64,000 bases of DNA, taken from the NCBI RefSeq assembly GCF_007786235.1, contig NZ_VNFK01000022.1:1-64000 (forward strand), read 5' to 3'. Positions 35,145-43,839 of this stretch are shown here, one piece after another. The notes under the pieces were generated by a model, which saw only the letters and a list, made by a program, of their open reading frames with translations, was not told the origin of the DNA and did not search any database. Source of the DNA: Paenarthrobacter nitroguajacolicus (GTDB lineage: Bacteria; Actinomycetota; Actinomycetes; Actinomycetales; Micrococcaceae). The first letter of the stretch is position 1. Each line of letters starts with the position of its first letter. A program made the position numbers and the translations under genes.

Positions 35145-35732
35145 ATGGATGACAAAGCTATGTTGCTCGGTTATTTGCGGCTCCGCAGGGCGGACCTGCT
35201 CGGAAAACTGGACGGCCTTGGCGAGTATGATTCGCGCCGGCCCTTGACCCCCACGGGAACCAACCTGCTGGGCCTTGTGAAGCACGTTGCCAGCGTGGAA
35301 CTGGACTACTTCGGCGTGACTTTTGGGCGGCCAAGCGGGCGCGACCTGCCATGGCTGGCCGAGGACGCGGAGCCGGATTCGGATATGTGGGTGCCGGTAA
35401 CCGAGACGCGTGAGCAAATCCTGGAGCTGCACCACTTCTCCGCCAAGCACAGCGATGAGACCATCGAGTCCCTCCCGTTAGATGCACCGGGCGTAGTGCC
35501 GTGGTGGTCCGAGGAGAAGAAGAACGTGACGCTCCACCAGATCCTGGTGCACATGTGCGTCGAGACAGCCCGGCACGCAGGCCACGCAGACATCATCCGC
35601 GAACTCATTGACGGAACGGCTGGGCAGCGACCAGGCGATCCCAACATTCCGGCCCGCAACTCCGAAGAATGGGCAGCCCACCGGTATCGCATCGAAGAGG
35701 CAGCCCGGGAGACCGACCGCCGCCACTACTGA
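35145..35732 (+). CDS. DinB/DUF664 family protein
   Basis: This 195-residue protein has the four-helix DinB-like layout of DUF664 proteins: MLLGYLRLRRADLLGKLDGL, NLLGLVKHVASVELDYFGVTFG (metal His), and VTLHQILVHMCVETARHAGHADIIREL (H...H pair). The three His positions fit a metal site. Relatives are mycothiol- or bacillithiol-dependent transferases, often linked to stress or detoxification. The start is ATG 35145; the longer frame upstream overlaps the antitoxin on the other strand. Confidence 0.82.
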   Translation: MDDKAMLLGYLRLRRADLLGKLDGLGEYDSRRPLTPTGTNLLGLVKHVASVELDYFGVTFGRPSGRDLPWLAEDAEPDSDMWVPVTETREQILELHHFSAKHSDETIESLPLDAPGVVPWWSEEKKNVTLHQILVHMCVETARHAGHADIIRELIDGTAGQRPGDPNIPARNSEEWAAHRYRIEEAARETDRRHY

Positions 35733-35813
35733 ACCTTCCGTCGCCCCTACCTTCACAGCCCCCGCATAAGTGGAGCAAACCTCCGGCGTAGCCTCGCTCC
35801 GTAGAAATGAGGC

Positions 35814-36794
35814 ATGACTCCTCCACAGACTGAACACCGTAAGGGCGGCCGGACCCGGCGCGCCGTGATCTCCGCCGTTCTGGCGGTCACTCTCTCTGCC
35901 GGTGGTGCCGCCGCTTGGGCCTTGGACCGCTTCGTCATACCGCACGCAGAAATCACCAACGTCTCGGAATACGAGGCCAGCCAGGCCGAAACAACCACGA
36001 CGTCGGATGAGACTTCCGCTGACACGTCGGCCAGTGCCGTCCTCACCGATACCTCGTACACCTCGGGCGATACCGGCATCACAGTCTCCACAGTGACAAC
36101 CGGCAGCGGCGACGACACCGTCACCTACTACGTTGCCGACGTCGTGCTTGATGACGCCACCACGCTGAAGTCGGCGTTCGCGGAGGACACGTACGGCGAG
36201 AACATCACGGAGACCACCTCCGCCATCGCCGAGGACCACAACGCGATCTTCGCCATCAACGGCGACTACTACGGATTCCGTGACACGGGCATCGTGATCC
36301 GCAACGGTGTGGTGTACCGGGACGAGGGCGCCCGGCAGGGCCTGGCCTTTTACAAGGACGGCAGCGTCAAGGTCTACGACGAAACCACCACCACTGCTGA
36401 CCAGCTGGTCGCCGACGGTGTGTGGAATACGCTCTCGTTCGGGCCTTCATTGCTGGACAGCGGCGAGATCGCGTCGGGCATCGAGGACGTTGAGGTTGAT
36501 ACGAACTTCGGCAACCACTCCATCCAGGGCGAACAGCCCCGCACGGCCGTGGGCGTCATCGACCGGAACCATCTGGTGTTCGTGGTGGTGGATGGCCGCA
36601 GCCCCGGCTACAGCGCCGGCGTCACCATGACGGACCTGGCCCAGATCATGAAGGACCTCGGCGCCACCACCGCCTACAACATCGATGGCGGCGGTTCTTC
36701 CACCATGTACTTCGACGGGTCCCTGGTGAACAATCCGCTCGGCGACAACAAAGAGCGCGGCACCTCGGACATCCTCTACATCGCCCAGTCATGA
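35814..36794 (+). CDS. Exported phosphodiester glycosidase-family protein (NAGPA domain)
   Basis: This 326-residue protein has an N-terminal membrane anchor (AVISAVLAVTLSAGGAAAWAL), a Ser/Thr/Glu-rich spacer, and a phosphodiester glycosidase (NAGPA) domain from about residue 90. Characteristic pieces are DHNAIFAINGDYYGFRDTGIVIRNG, PRTAVGVIDRNHLVFVVVDGR, and AYNIDGGGSSTMYFDG near the end. The family removes sugar-phosphodiester caps and also occurs in exopolysaccharide loci. It opens a five-gene operon: its stop overlaps the next start as ATGA. Confidence 0.85.
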   Translation: MTPPQTEHRKGGRTRRAVISAVLAVTLSAGGAAAWALDRFVIPHAEITNVSEYEASQAETTTTSDETSADTSASAVLTDTSYTSGDTGITVSTVTTGSGDDTVTYYVADVVLDDATTLKSAFAEDTYGENITETTSAIAEDHNAIFAINGDYYGFRDTGIVIRNGVVYRDEGARQGLAFYKDGSVKVYDETTTTADQLVADGVWNTLSFGPSLLDSGEIASGIEDVEVDTNFGNHSIQGEQPRTAVGVIDRNHLVFVVVDGRSPGYSAGVTMTDLAQIMKDLGATTAYNIDGGGSSTMYFDGSLVNNPLGDNKERGTSDILYIAQS

Positions 36795-37930
36795 TCATCC
36801 TGATACCGGCTTACGAGCCGGACCACCAGCTCATAACCCTTGTCCGCACCCTCCGGGAAGCCGACCCGTGGGTCACCATCGTGGTGGTGGACGACGGTTC
36901 CGGCCCGGAGTACCAGGACACGTTCGACGCCGCCACCCGCTTTGGGTGCCATGTGCTCAGTTACGCCGTGAACGGCGGCAAGGGCCACGCCCTCAAGAGC
37001 GGCTTTGCCTTCATCACCGAGCGGTTCCCGGCCCATGACGTAGTGTGCGCCGACAGCGACGGGCAGCACGGCGTGGCGGACATCCTGGCCGTCGCCGACC
37101 GGGTCCGTGGAGTCACCGCGGCCATGGTGCTGGGGTGCAGGAACTTCACGGGAAACGTCCCGGCCCGGAGCAAATTCGGCAATACGGTGACGCGTGCGCT
37201 GTTCAGGCTGGCGACCGGGCAACGGGTCACGGACACCCAGACGGGTTTGCGAGGCTACCCGGCGGAGATGCTTCCGTGGTTGCTGACTGTCCGGGGCCAA
37301 CGCTACGAGTACGAGTTGAACCTGCTGCTCGAAGCGAAGCAAGCCGGCTACGGCATCGCTACCGTGGAGATCGCCACGGTCTACCTGGACCACAACTCGG
37401 GATCACACTTCCGTCCCGTGGCCGATTCCGTCCGGATCTATGCACCGCTGCTGAAGTTCCTGGGCTCGTCATTAACAGCCTTCATGGTGGACACGGTCCT
37501 GTTCCTGCTCCTCAGCGCCTTCACGGATTCGCTGCTCTTGGCGGTGGTGGGCGCCCGCGTGGTCAGCGCCTCAGTGAACTTCATGGTCAACCGCCGGCTG
37601 GTCTTTGAACATGGCAAGGACACGTCATTGCGCTCCGCTGCCACGGGCTATGTGGCGCTGGTGATGGTGCTCTTGTCGGCCAACTACGGCGCGATGTGGG
37701 CACTGACGTCCGCCGCTGTTCCGGACGTGGTAGCCAAGGTGGTCACCGAGGTGACGTTGCTGGGTATCAGCTATGCCGTGCAGCAGCGATTCCTGTTCGT
37801 CCGCAAGGCCCGTGCCGCGGCACCGCAGGCCCCTGAAACACATATCCCAGCCTTGGTCCCGGCACAGTTTCAGCACAGCCCGACCGGGAAAAGTGGAGAC
37901 CAATCCCCCGAGAGATTCCGGAGCAACTGA
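36791..37930 (+). CDS. GT2 glycosyltransferase fused to a GtrA membrane domain
   Basis: This 379-residue protein starts with a GT2 domain: MIILIPAYEPD, VVVDDGSGPEY, GGKGHALKSG, CADSDGQHGVADI (DxD-like) and TDTQTGLRGYP. From about residue 220 a GtrA-type four-helix membrane domain follows (LKFLGSSLTAFMVDTVLFLLLS, ASVNFMVNRRLVF). Such fusions transfer sugar to or from polyprenyl phosphate and flip it. The start overlaps the glycosidase stop (ATGA) and the stop overlaps the DUF4956 start (TGATG). Confidence 0.88.
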   Translation: MIILIPAYEPDHQLITLVRTLREADPWVTIVVVDDGSGPEYQDTFDAATRFGCHVLSYAVNGGKGHALKSGFAFITERFPAHDVVCADSDGQHGVADILAVADRVRGVTAAMVLGCRNFTGNVPARSKFGNTVTRALFRLATGQRVTDTQTGLRGYPAEMLPWLLTVRGQRYEYELNLLLEAKQAGYGIATVEIATVYLDHNSGSHFRPVADSVRIYAPLLKFLGSSLTAFMVDTVLFLLLSAFTDSLLLAVVGARVVSASVNFMVNRRLVFEHGKDTSLRSAATGYVALVMVLLSANYGAMWALTSAAVPDVVAKVVTEVTLLGISYAVQQRFLFVRKARAAAPQAPETHIPALVPAQFQHSPTGKSGDQSPERFRSN

Positions 37931-38613
37931 TGAACACCATCATCCTCATAGCGGCAGACCTGGCCGCCATCACCGTCCTGACCCTTGCCCTCTACCTCCG
38001 CCGGCACCGGCGTCGCGACCTGGTGGTTTCCTACCTCGGCATGAACGTGGGAGTCCTGGCGGTGGCCACGGCGTTGTCTGGTTCGGCTGCGGGCGTGGGA
38101 TTGGGACTGGGCCTGTTCGGCGTTCTCTCCATTATCCGGCTCCGGTCCACGGAACTCGCCCAGCACGAGGTGGCCTACTACTTCTCGGCGCTGGCGCTCG
38201 GCCTCATCGCAGGCATCGGCGTGGAACCGCTCTGGCTGACCTTGTCCCTCATGGCCCTGGTGCTGTTGGTGATGTTCGTGGGCGACAATCCCAGGGTCCT
38301 CCCGGCCTACCGTCACCAGACCGTGGTGCTGGACCGTGCCATCAACAACGAACCCGAGCTCTACGCCCGCCTTGAGGAAGTCCTCAACGGTACCGTCCAC
38401 TCGGCCACCATCCAGGAACTGGATATGGTCAACGACAAGACGATCGTGGATGTCCGGTATGCGGTCCGGCCCTTCCACCGGGACCCGTCACAGCCACGGC
38501 ACTCACAGCTTGGCTTCAACCAGCCGGCCGGCGCGCTCTCCCCGGCACCACAGGAACTGCCGTCCCAGCCGGCACCGCAGCAGTCCGTGCCCACCTCGGC
38601 CGGTGTCGCATGA
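37930..38613 (+). CDS. DUF4956 membrane protein
   Basis: This 227-residue protein has four predicted membrane segments in its first 120 residues (IILIAADLAAITVLTLALYL; LVVSYLGMNVGVLAVATALSG; FSALALGLIAGIGVEPLWLTLSLMALVLLVMFVG). A GLGLGLFGVLSIIRLRSTELAQHEVAYYF loop is the most conserved-looking part. A soluble tail with ELDMVNDKTIVDVRYAVRPF follows. DUF4956 genes often sit next to VTC-domain genes, as here (ATGA overlap), but the function is unknown. Confidence 0.8.
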   Translation: MNTIILIAADLAAITVLTLALYLRRHRRRDLVVSYLGMNVGVLAVATALSGSAAGVGLGLGLFGVLSIIRLRSTELAQHEVAYYFSALALGLIAGIGVEPLWLTLSLMALVLLVMFVGDNPRVLPAYRHQTVVLDRAINNEPELYARLEEVLNGTVHSATIQELDMVNDKTIVDVRYAVRPFHRDPSQPRHSQLGFNQPAGALSPAPQELPSQPAPQQSVPTSAGVA

Positions 38614-39413
38614 ACCGCGCCGACGCCCCACCGATCATGCCGCAACTGAGCCAGCTCCCCGCCGTCGGGCTTGAAGAACTCACCACCGAAGCCGCGTTGC
38701 TGACCCGGGTTGACCGCAAGTACCTGGTTCCCTCGGCAACGGCCCGGCGGGTCCTCTCCACTTTCAGCACGGAGGCACGCGTCCTGGACATGGACGGCAC
38801 GCGCACCTTCGCGTACGACTCCGTGTACTTCGATACCCCCGACTTGGACAGCTACATGCTGGCAGCCCATGGCCGCCGCCGACGCTTCAAGATCCGCACA
38901 CGAACCTACGTGGACAGCGCAGTGAGCTTCCTGGAGGTCAAGACCGAAGGCGCCCGCGAAGCCACCGTCAAGGAACGCGTTCCGTATGAACTGTGCGACC
39001 GCGACCGGCTGACGGAGGAAGGGCTGGCCTACGTCAATGAGACCCTCTGCGCAGCGATCGGCGAAGTGCCGTTCGGTCCGCTGGAGCCCGTCCTGTCCAC
39101 GCGCTACGACCGCACCACCCTGTACCTTCCCGAATCGGGAAGCCGGGCCACCATCGATTCGGAAGTCACCTGGCAACGCCCGGACGGCCAGCCCTGGGTC
39201 CTTGATGACGCGGTGGTGGTGGAGACCAAATCCGGCTCCGCTCCCGGCCCACTGGACCGGCACCTCTGGGCCAACGGCGTCCGGCCGTGCCGCATCTCCA
39301 AGTTCGCCACCGGCATGGCCGCACTCCATCCCGAACTGCCGGCCAACCGCTGGAACCAAACACTTCGGCGCCGCATGCCCCTGCGCCCCGTCAACCAACT
39401 CCCCCAAAGCTAA
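38610..39413 (+). CDS. VTC-domain protein (polyphosphate polymerase-like)
   Basis: This 267-residue protein resembles the catalytic domain of the yeast VTC complex. It has LLTRVDRKYLVP at the start, FAYDSVYFDTPDLDSYMLAAHGRRRRFKIRTRTYVDS (basic tunnel residues), FLEVKTEGAREATVKERV, LSTRYDRTTLYLP and VVVETKSGSAPGPLDRHLWANGVRPCRISKFATGM. These Arg/Lys/Glu residues match the triphosphate-tunnel fold that makes polyphosphate. It is coupled to DUF4956 by an ATGA overlap. Whether the product is polyphosphate or another phosphate polymer is not known. Confidence 0.85.
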   Translation: MNRADAPPIMPQLSQLPAVGLEELTTEAALLTRVDRKYLVPSATARRVLSTFSTEARVLDMDGTRTFAYDSVYFDTPDLDSYMLAAHGRRRRFKIRTRTYVDSAVSFLEVKTEGAREATVKERVPYELCDRDRLTEEGLAYVNETLCAAIGEVPFGPLEPVLSTRYDRTTLYLPESGSRATIDSEVTWQRPDGQPWVLDDAVVVETKSGSAPGPLDRHLWANGVRPCRISKFATGMAALHPELPANRWNQTLRRRMPLRPVNQLPQS

Positions 39414-39422
39414 GGAATCACC

Positions 39423-40994
39423 ATGCGCTCCTTCCGCACAGCCCTGTCCGTTTCCGCCGTCGCCCTGGCTATCTCCTTGGCCGGCTGCTCCACCGCTGCC
39501 ACCAGCTCTACGTCAACGGGCGCCACGGGCACGTCCACCACAACTACGCAGCAAGCCGTCACGACCGCCACCATCGAGGACGACACCCACTACGACAGCG
39601 ACGACCTCAGCTGGGACACCGCTGCTGAAGTGGCAATCAGCCTGTCCGACGGCGGCAGTAGAGTGACGTCGTCGTCCTCCACAGGTGTGGCGGTTGACGG
39701 AAACACCGTCACCATCAGCGCGGCCGGCACCTACCGTCTCAGCGGTTCGCTCAGCGACGGCCAAATCGTGGTAGCCGCCGGAGATTCGGACACCGTGCGC
39801 ATCGTCCTGGATGGGGTGGAACTGGGCAACTCCACTGGCTCGCCGTTCGTGGTGCAGGGCGCCGACGAAGCGATCGTGTACCTGGAGGATGGCAGCACCA
39901 ACACGCTGACCGACGCCACCGCGTACTCGGACCAAGGTGAGGACGCACCCAACTCAGCCCTCTATTCCATGGCCGACCTGACCATCGCTGGCACGGGCTC
40001 CCTTGCCGTCAACGGGAAGTTCAACGACGGCATCGTTTCCAAGGACGGCCTGGTGCTGGCATCGGGCAAGGTCACGGTGGATGCAGTGGACGACGGCATC
40101 CGCGGCAAGGACTACACGGTGCTCCTGGACGGCGCCTACCAGGTGACCGCTGGCGGTGACGGTGTGAAGGCCGACAATGAAACGGACGAGGGCCGAGGCT
40201 GGCTCATGGTCAGCGGCGGCGCCCTCACTGTCAACGCCGGCGACGACGGCGTCAAAGCGTTCAACACGCTGACCGTCACCGGCGGAACGGTCACCGTGGC
40301 CGAGTCCGAAGAGGGGCTGGAAGCGCAGCACATCGTGATCTCCGGCGGTGACGTGGCGGTCACTTCCAACGACGACGGCGTGAACGCATCCGGAGGTTCG
40401 TCGACCAGTACTGACACCGGCGCTGGCATGGGCGGCGGCATGGGCGGAGCAGGTATGGGCGGCGGCGAGACCGTTGGCGACTACACCGTTGAGGTGTCGG
40501 ACGGAACTCTCACCATCGATGCGCAGGGCGATGGCTTGGACTCCAACGGAAATGCCACTATCTCCGGTGGAACGGTGGTGGTCAACGGGCCCACCAACGA
40601 TGGCAACGGAGCACTGGATGTGAACGGTGAACTGACGGTCACCGGCGGCACCGTGGCTGCTGCGGGAAGCGCCGGAATGGCCGTTACCCCGGGAACGTCG
40701 TCCACGCAGTCCGGCGTTCAGTTGACCTTCGATTCTTCCGTTGCCGCAGGTACTCCCGTGCACATTGTGGACTCGTCGGGAGCCGTGGTGGCGACGTTCG
40801 TGACCACCAAGACCATCGCATCCCTGGTGTTCTCCTCTTCCGCGATCACCGACGGTGCCACGTACACGGTGTACACGGGCGGCAGCTCCGAGGCGAAAGC
40901 CGGAGTGACCACGGGCTCCATCGACGGCGCAGAGGAACAGGGCACCGTGACCGCGGGCCAGTACACCCAGGCGCAAGGTCCCGGCCGCCGCTGA
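39423..40994 (+). CDS. DUF4353-type carbohydrate-binding lipoprotein
   Basis: This 523-residue precursor has a lipobox (ISLAGC, Cys22). A long right-handed beta-helix-like body follows with repeated short strands: DDGIRGKDYTVLLDGAYQVTAGGDGVKADNE, GDDGVKAFNTLTVTGGTVTVAESEEGLEAQ, and DDGVNASGG. A Gly/Met insert (GMGGGMGGAGMGGGE) lies at about residue 338. This matches the DUF4353/Cthe_2159 group of surface polysaccharide-binding beta-helix proteins. It ends the operon. Surface display on a glycan is the likely role. Confidence 0.83.
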   Translation: MRSFRTALSVSAVALAISLAGCSTAATSSTSTGATGTSTTTTQQAVTTATIEDDTHYDSDDLSWDTAAEVAISLSDGGSRVTSSSSTGVAVDGNTVTISAAGTYRLSGSLSDGQIVVAAGDSDTVRIVLDGVELGNSTGSPFVVQGADEAIVYLEDGSTNTLTDATAYSDQGEDAPNSALYSMADLTIAGTGSLAVNGKFNDGIVSKDGLVLASGKVTVDAVDDGIRGKDYTVLLDGAYQVTAGGDGVKADNETDEGRGWLMVSGGALTVNAGDDGVKAFNTLTVTGGTVTVAESEEGLEAQHIVISGGDVAVTSNDDGVNASGGSSTSTDTGAGMGGGMGGAGMGGGETVGDYTVEVSDGTLTIDAQGDGLDSNGNATISGGTVVVNGPTNDGNGALDVNGELTVTGGTVAAAGSAGMAVTPGTSSTQSGVQLTFDSSVAAGTPVHIVDSSGAVVATFVTTKTIASLVFSSSAITDGATYTVYTGGSSEAKAGVTTGSIDGAEEQGTVTAGQYTQAQGPGRR

Positions 40995-41012
40995 GCTTCG
41001 AGGCAGGTGCAA

Positions 41013-41099
41013 TTCTGCTGGATCATTCGTCATCGCCCCGACGCTGTCCCCCGTAATCCGGGGATCTTCAGAGGGAAACAAGCGAATGATCCAGCAGAA
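41013..41099. repeat. 87-bp inverted-repeat element
   Basis: Perfect 17-bp arms (41013-41029 against 41083-41099; TTCTGCTGGATCATTCG) enclose 53 nt that include a further C-rich/G-rich pair near 41048-41063. It lies 19 nt after the DUF4353 stop and may act as its terminator. Confidence 0.65.
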
Positions 41100-41411
41100 A
41101 CGGGACGCACTGGTTCGGGCCACTGGTTCGGGCCGCTGGTTCGCGATGGCATACTACGCTGCGATCGGCCCTCGGATCAGGACCGCCCCTTGGTGAGCCT
41201 GAGTAGCGTCCAGAGTGAGCCTTACTGCTCTCTTTCGACCACTGAAGGGCCTTAAATCAACCCTTTTTGGATGAATTTGCTGTGCGGGTCATCCAATGGG
41301 GGTCAATAGTCCACCACATCAAAGCCACCGCTGAGGATCCGGTCACATTCTGTTTACACGGCAGCTATGGCCTTCTGGTATCCCAAAGTGTAATCTCCAT
41401 CACATTCCCTC

Positions 41412-41440
41412 ATGCGATATTCGCATTCCGTATGACGGAA
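41412..41440. promoter_or_regulatory. Tandem palindromic operators, including IclR/AllR-like site 3
   Basis: Two perfect 15-bp palindromes share one base: ATGCGATATTCGCAT (41412-41426) and TTCCGTATGACGGAA (41426-41440). The second matches the operator at 14282-14298 in both arms. They lie 30 nt upstream of the MFS start. Confidence 0.6.
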
Positions 41441-41469
41441 CCCCTTCAGAGCTCAGTAAGGAGCGCACT

Positions 41470-42909
41470 GTGGAAAAAGACCATGCCCAGGAGGCTGCAA
41501 CACCGCGGACCGGATCCCTGGCACAACAAATCGAAGGCGCGTATCAGCGAATCGGGGTGACCGGCGCGCACCGCCAGATCGTCTTCATGATCCTGCTGGG
41601 TGTCTTCTTCGACGCCCTTGAACAAAATGCCGTAGGCATCACCGGCCCCATCCTTCGCCAGTCCTGGGGATTGGGCGCCACCGAAATCGGCTTGCTGAAC
41701 ACAATGACGTTTACGGCAACCGCACTCGGACGGCTGGCGACGGGCCTGATCGTCGACAAATACGGCCGGCGCCACATGCTGGTCATCAACCTCATCATCT
41801 TCGCCGGAGGCTCGTTGCTCTGCGCGGTGGCCCCCAACTATCCCATCCTGGCGGTGGGACGCTTCATCGTCGGCTTCGGATTGGGCGGCGAAATCGCGGT
41901 AGCCGTGATCATGATGGCGGAGTTCTTCGCTGCCAAACACCGTGGCACGGCGGTTGGCCTGATCAACGTCACCGCTGCCGGCTTGGGCAACATGCTGGCA
42001 CCGGCCTTCGGCATCCTCGTCTTCACCCTCTTCGACGGCCCGGACAAGTGGCGCTGGGTGTTCGGCCTTCTGTTCATCCCCGCACTGCTGGTGATGTTCT
42101 TCCGTCGCTACGTTCCGGAAACGCCCCGCTTCCTGGCCTCGCAAGGAAAGATCGACGAAGCGAACCTGGTCATCACCCGGCTGGCACGCAACAAGCTCTC
42201 CGGCCCCGTCACCGATCCCGAAACCTATATCACCGCAGTCCCCGACCCCGTGGTGGTGAAGACGTCCGGCCATTGGAAGGACGCACTCCACGGCAAGCTC
42301 CTCAAGCGCACGGTCCTGCTGTGCATCGCCGTCTGCATGTCCTACGCCGCCCAGATCTCCATGCTGACGCTCATGCCAACCATCCTGGTGTCCCGGGGTT
42401 ACGCCGTGAACACCAGCCTGTGGTTCACGCTGATCATGCAATCAGGTTCCTTGCTGGGCGCCTGCACTGCCGCATACCTCGCCAGCCGGCTGCCTCGGAA
42501 AAAGGTCCTGACATCGGCTGCGATCCTGGGCTGCCTGTCCGGCCTGTCCATGGCTTTCCTGGCCAGCGACATCGTGCTCATTGTGATCTTCGGGGTGCTC
42601 TTCAACTTCTCCGTGATCATCCTGAACACCACTATTTGGCTGTTCGCTCCGGAGCTCTACCCCACCCGCACCCGCGGGTTCGGAACGTCCATCATCCTGG
42701 CCGCGGGTTCCCTTTCCGGCGGCTTGTTCCCGCTCATTTCAGGGGCTGTCTTCGATTCGGCCGGACTGCCGGGGATGTTCACCACACTGGCAGTGTTGTT
42801 CATTGTCCTGGCCGTCGTGGTCCAGTTCCCGCCGGAAACCTTCGGCAAGCCCTTGGAAGAAGACGCCGAAGCGAACGAGGACGAGGAGGCTGCCATCTAT
42901 GGGCACTGA
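41470..42909 (+). CDS. MFS transporter, possibly for allantoin or a hydantoin
   Basis: This 479-residue protein has 12 predicted membrane segments and MFS motifs: GRLATGLIVDKYGRRHMLVINL (loop 2-3), GRFIVGFGLGGEIAVAVIMMAEFFAAKHRGTAVGLI, and the RYVPETPRFLASQGKIDEA central loop of the sugar/metabolite porter type. It starts at GTG 41470 with AAGGAG and a 6-nt spacer. The racemase-family gene overlaps its 3' end by 11 nt, and operator site 3 lies just upstream. Together these suggest uptake of a ureide or hydantoin within the purine regulon; the substrate is inferred. Confidence 0.82.
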   Translation: MEKDHAQEAATPRTGSLAQQIEGAYQRIGVTGAHRQIVFMILLGVFFDALEQNAVGITGPILRQSWGLGATEIGLLNTMTFTATALGRLATGLIVDKYGRRHMLVINLIIFAGGSLLCAVAPNYPILAVGRFIVGFGLGGEIAVAVIMMAEFFAAKHRGTAVGLINVTAAGLGNMLAPAFGILVFTLFDGPDKWRWVFGLLFIPALLVMFFRRYVPETPRFLASQGKIDEANLVITRLARNKLSGPVTDPETYITAVPDPVVVKTSGHWKDALHGKLLKRTVLLCIAVCMSYAAQISMLTLMPTILVSRGYAVNTSLWFTLIMQSGSLLGACTAAYLASRLPRKKVLTSAAILGCLSGLSMAFLASDIVLIVIFGVLFNFSVIILNTTIWLFAPELYPTRTRGFGTSIILAAGSLSGGLFPLISGAVFDSAGLPGMFTTLAVLFIVLAVVVQFPPETFGKPLEEDAEANEDEEAAIYGH

Positions 42910-43612
42910 CAGTCACGCACCGAGGGACAAAACAGTCCTGCTGATCAATCCGAACACCAACAGCAACACCACCGCCATGATGGTGGACCTCGCCGCGGAG
43001 ACTCTCGCGTCACACGGCCTCCGGGTCACTGGAATCACCGCAGCCGCCGGCCCCTCCATGATCGTGGACCCGGAGAGTCTGGCCGAGTCCGCGGAACACG
43101 TCAGGGAAGCAGCCCACGGCTACCTTTCAGGACCCGACGGCGGCAGGGTCGCCGCCGTGATTGTGGCGGCAATCGGCGATCCCGGGCGTGAGCAACTGGA
43201 CCGGGAGCTGGAGATTCCCGTGGTCGGGATCGGGCAGGGTTCCCTCGATGCCGCCGCCCACCACCCCGACGGGCACCTTCGCCGTTTCGCCATGGCAACG
43301 AGCACACCGTTGCTGGTGGAGGCACTGGGCAAACTGGTGGCAGCCCACGGGTTCCAAGAGTCCTTTGCCGGTGTTCGCTTGACGGAGTCCGAGCCCCTGG
43401 TCCTGGCGGCCGATCCCGAAAGGCAGTACCGGGAACTGGCCCATGCTGTGTCTGCGGCATCGGAGAAGGATGGTGCGGACGCGGTGATCATCGCCGGTGG
43501 CCCGCTCAGTGCCACCGCCCGGCGACTTGCCGAGTCCACCTCCGTCGCCATCATCCAACCGGTGCCCAGCGCCTGCCGGCTGTTGCTCACCTTGCTGGCG
43601 AAGGACAGCTGA
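42899..43612 (+). CDS. Asp/Glu/hydantoin racemase-family protein lacking both catalytic cysteines
   Basis: This 237-residue protein has the racemase fold: VLLINPNTNSNTTAMMVDLA at the start, then AAVIVAAIGDPGREQLDRELEIPVVGIGQ and ADAVIIAGGPLSATARRLAE. In hydantoin and allantoin racemases the two strands carry catalytic Cys (ACFGDPG and GCAGM types). Here they read AAIGDPG and AGGPLSA, so both Cys are missing. The N-terminal substrate loop PNTNS is kept. The start is ATG 42899, with GAGGAGG upstream. A racemase by two-base Cys chemistry is unlikely; it may bind the ligand or use different residues. Confidence 0.78.
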   Translation: MGTDSHAPRDKTVLLINPNTNSNTTAMMVDLAAETLASHGLRVTGITAAAGPSMIVDPESLAESAEHVREAAHGYLSGPDGGRVAAVIVAAIGDPGREQLDRELEIPVVGIGQGSLDAAAHHPDGHLRRFAMATSTPLLVEALGKLVAAHGFQESFAGVRLTESEPLVLAADPERQYRELAHAVSAASEKDGADAVIIAGGPLSATARRLAESTSVAIIQPVPSACRLLLTLLAKDS

Positions 43613-43629
43613 CCACACGCCAGTCACAA

Positions 43630-43661
43630 CCCGACGGCGGTCCGCAAGGGCCGCCGTCGGG
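43630..43661 (+). terminator. Terminator of the MFS/racemase operon
   Basis: An 11-bp stem CCCGACGGCGG (43630-43640) pairs with 43651-43661, with an inner TCC-GCAA-GGG tip. It starts 18 nt after the stop. No T-tract follows. Confidence 0.65.
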
Positions 43662-43839
43662 CGTCACTGCACGAGGCGCGTCCATGCCGCAAGCCTCACC
43701 CGCAAACTTGATGCGAACTTGAGCAAATCGAAAAGGTTCCTTGATGTTGCGGCGCCACGCTGGAAGCAGTCGGAACACCAATACCTCGGGGTTTCGGCAA
43801 CGAATTTCCGGTATGGAACACAACGATGTGGGGGACCAG

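Larger units (their letters stand above)
40995..41469. other. Intergenic region before the MFS/racemase operon
   Basis: These 475 nt hold a long-armed inverted repeat (41013-41099), a stretch with no recognisable gene (about 41100-41350), and two adjacent palindromes (41412-41440). TTTACA (41353-41358) and TGGTAT (41376-41381) with 17-nt spacing form a weak candidate promoter. Confidence 0.55.

Noticed and set aside
36776..37393. Minus-strand frame opposite the GT2-GtrA gene
   Set aside because: It is antisense to a clear GT2 domain and has no independent support.
41007..41255. 82-codon plus-strand frame
   Set aside because: It overlaps the 87-bp inverted repeat, has no ribosome site and shows no protein-like pattern.
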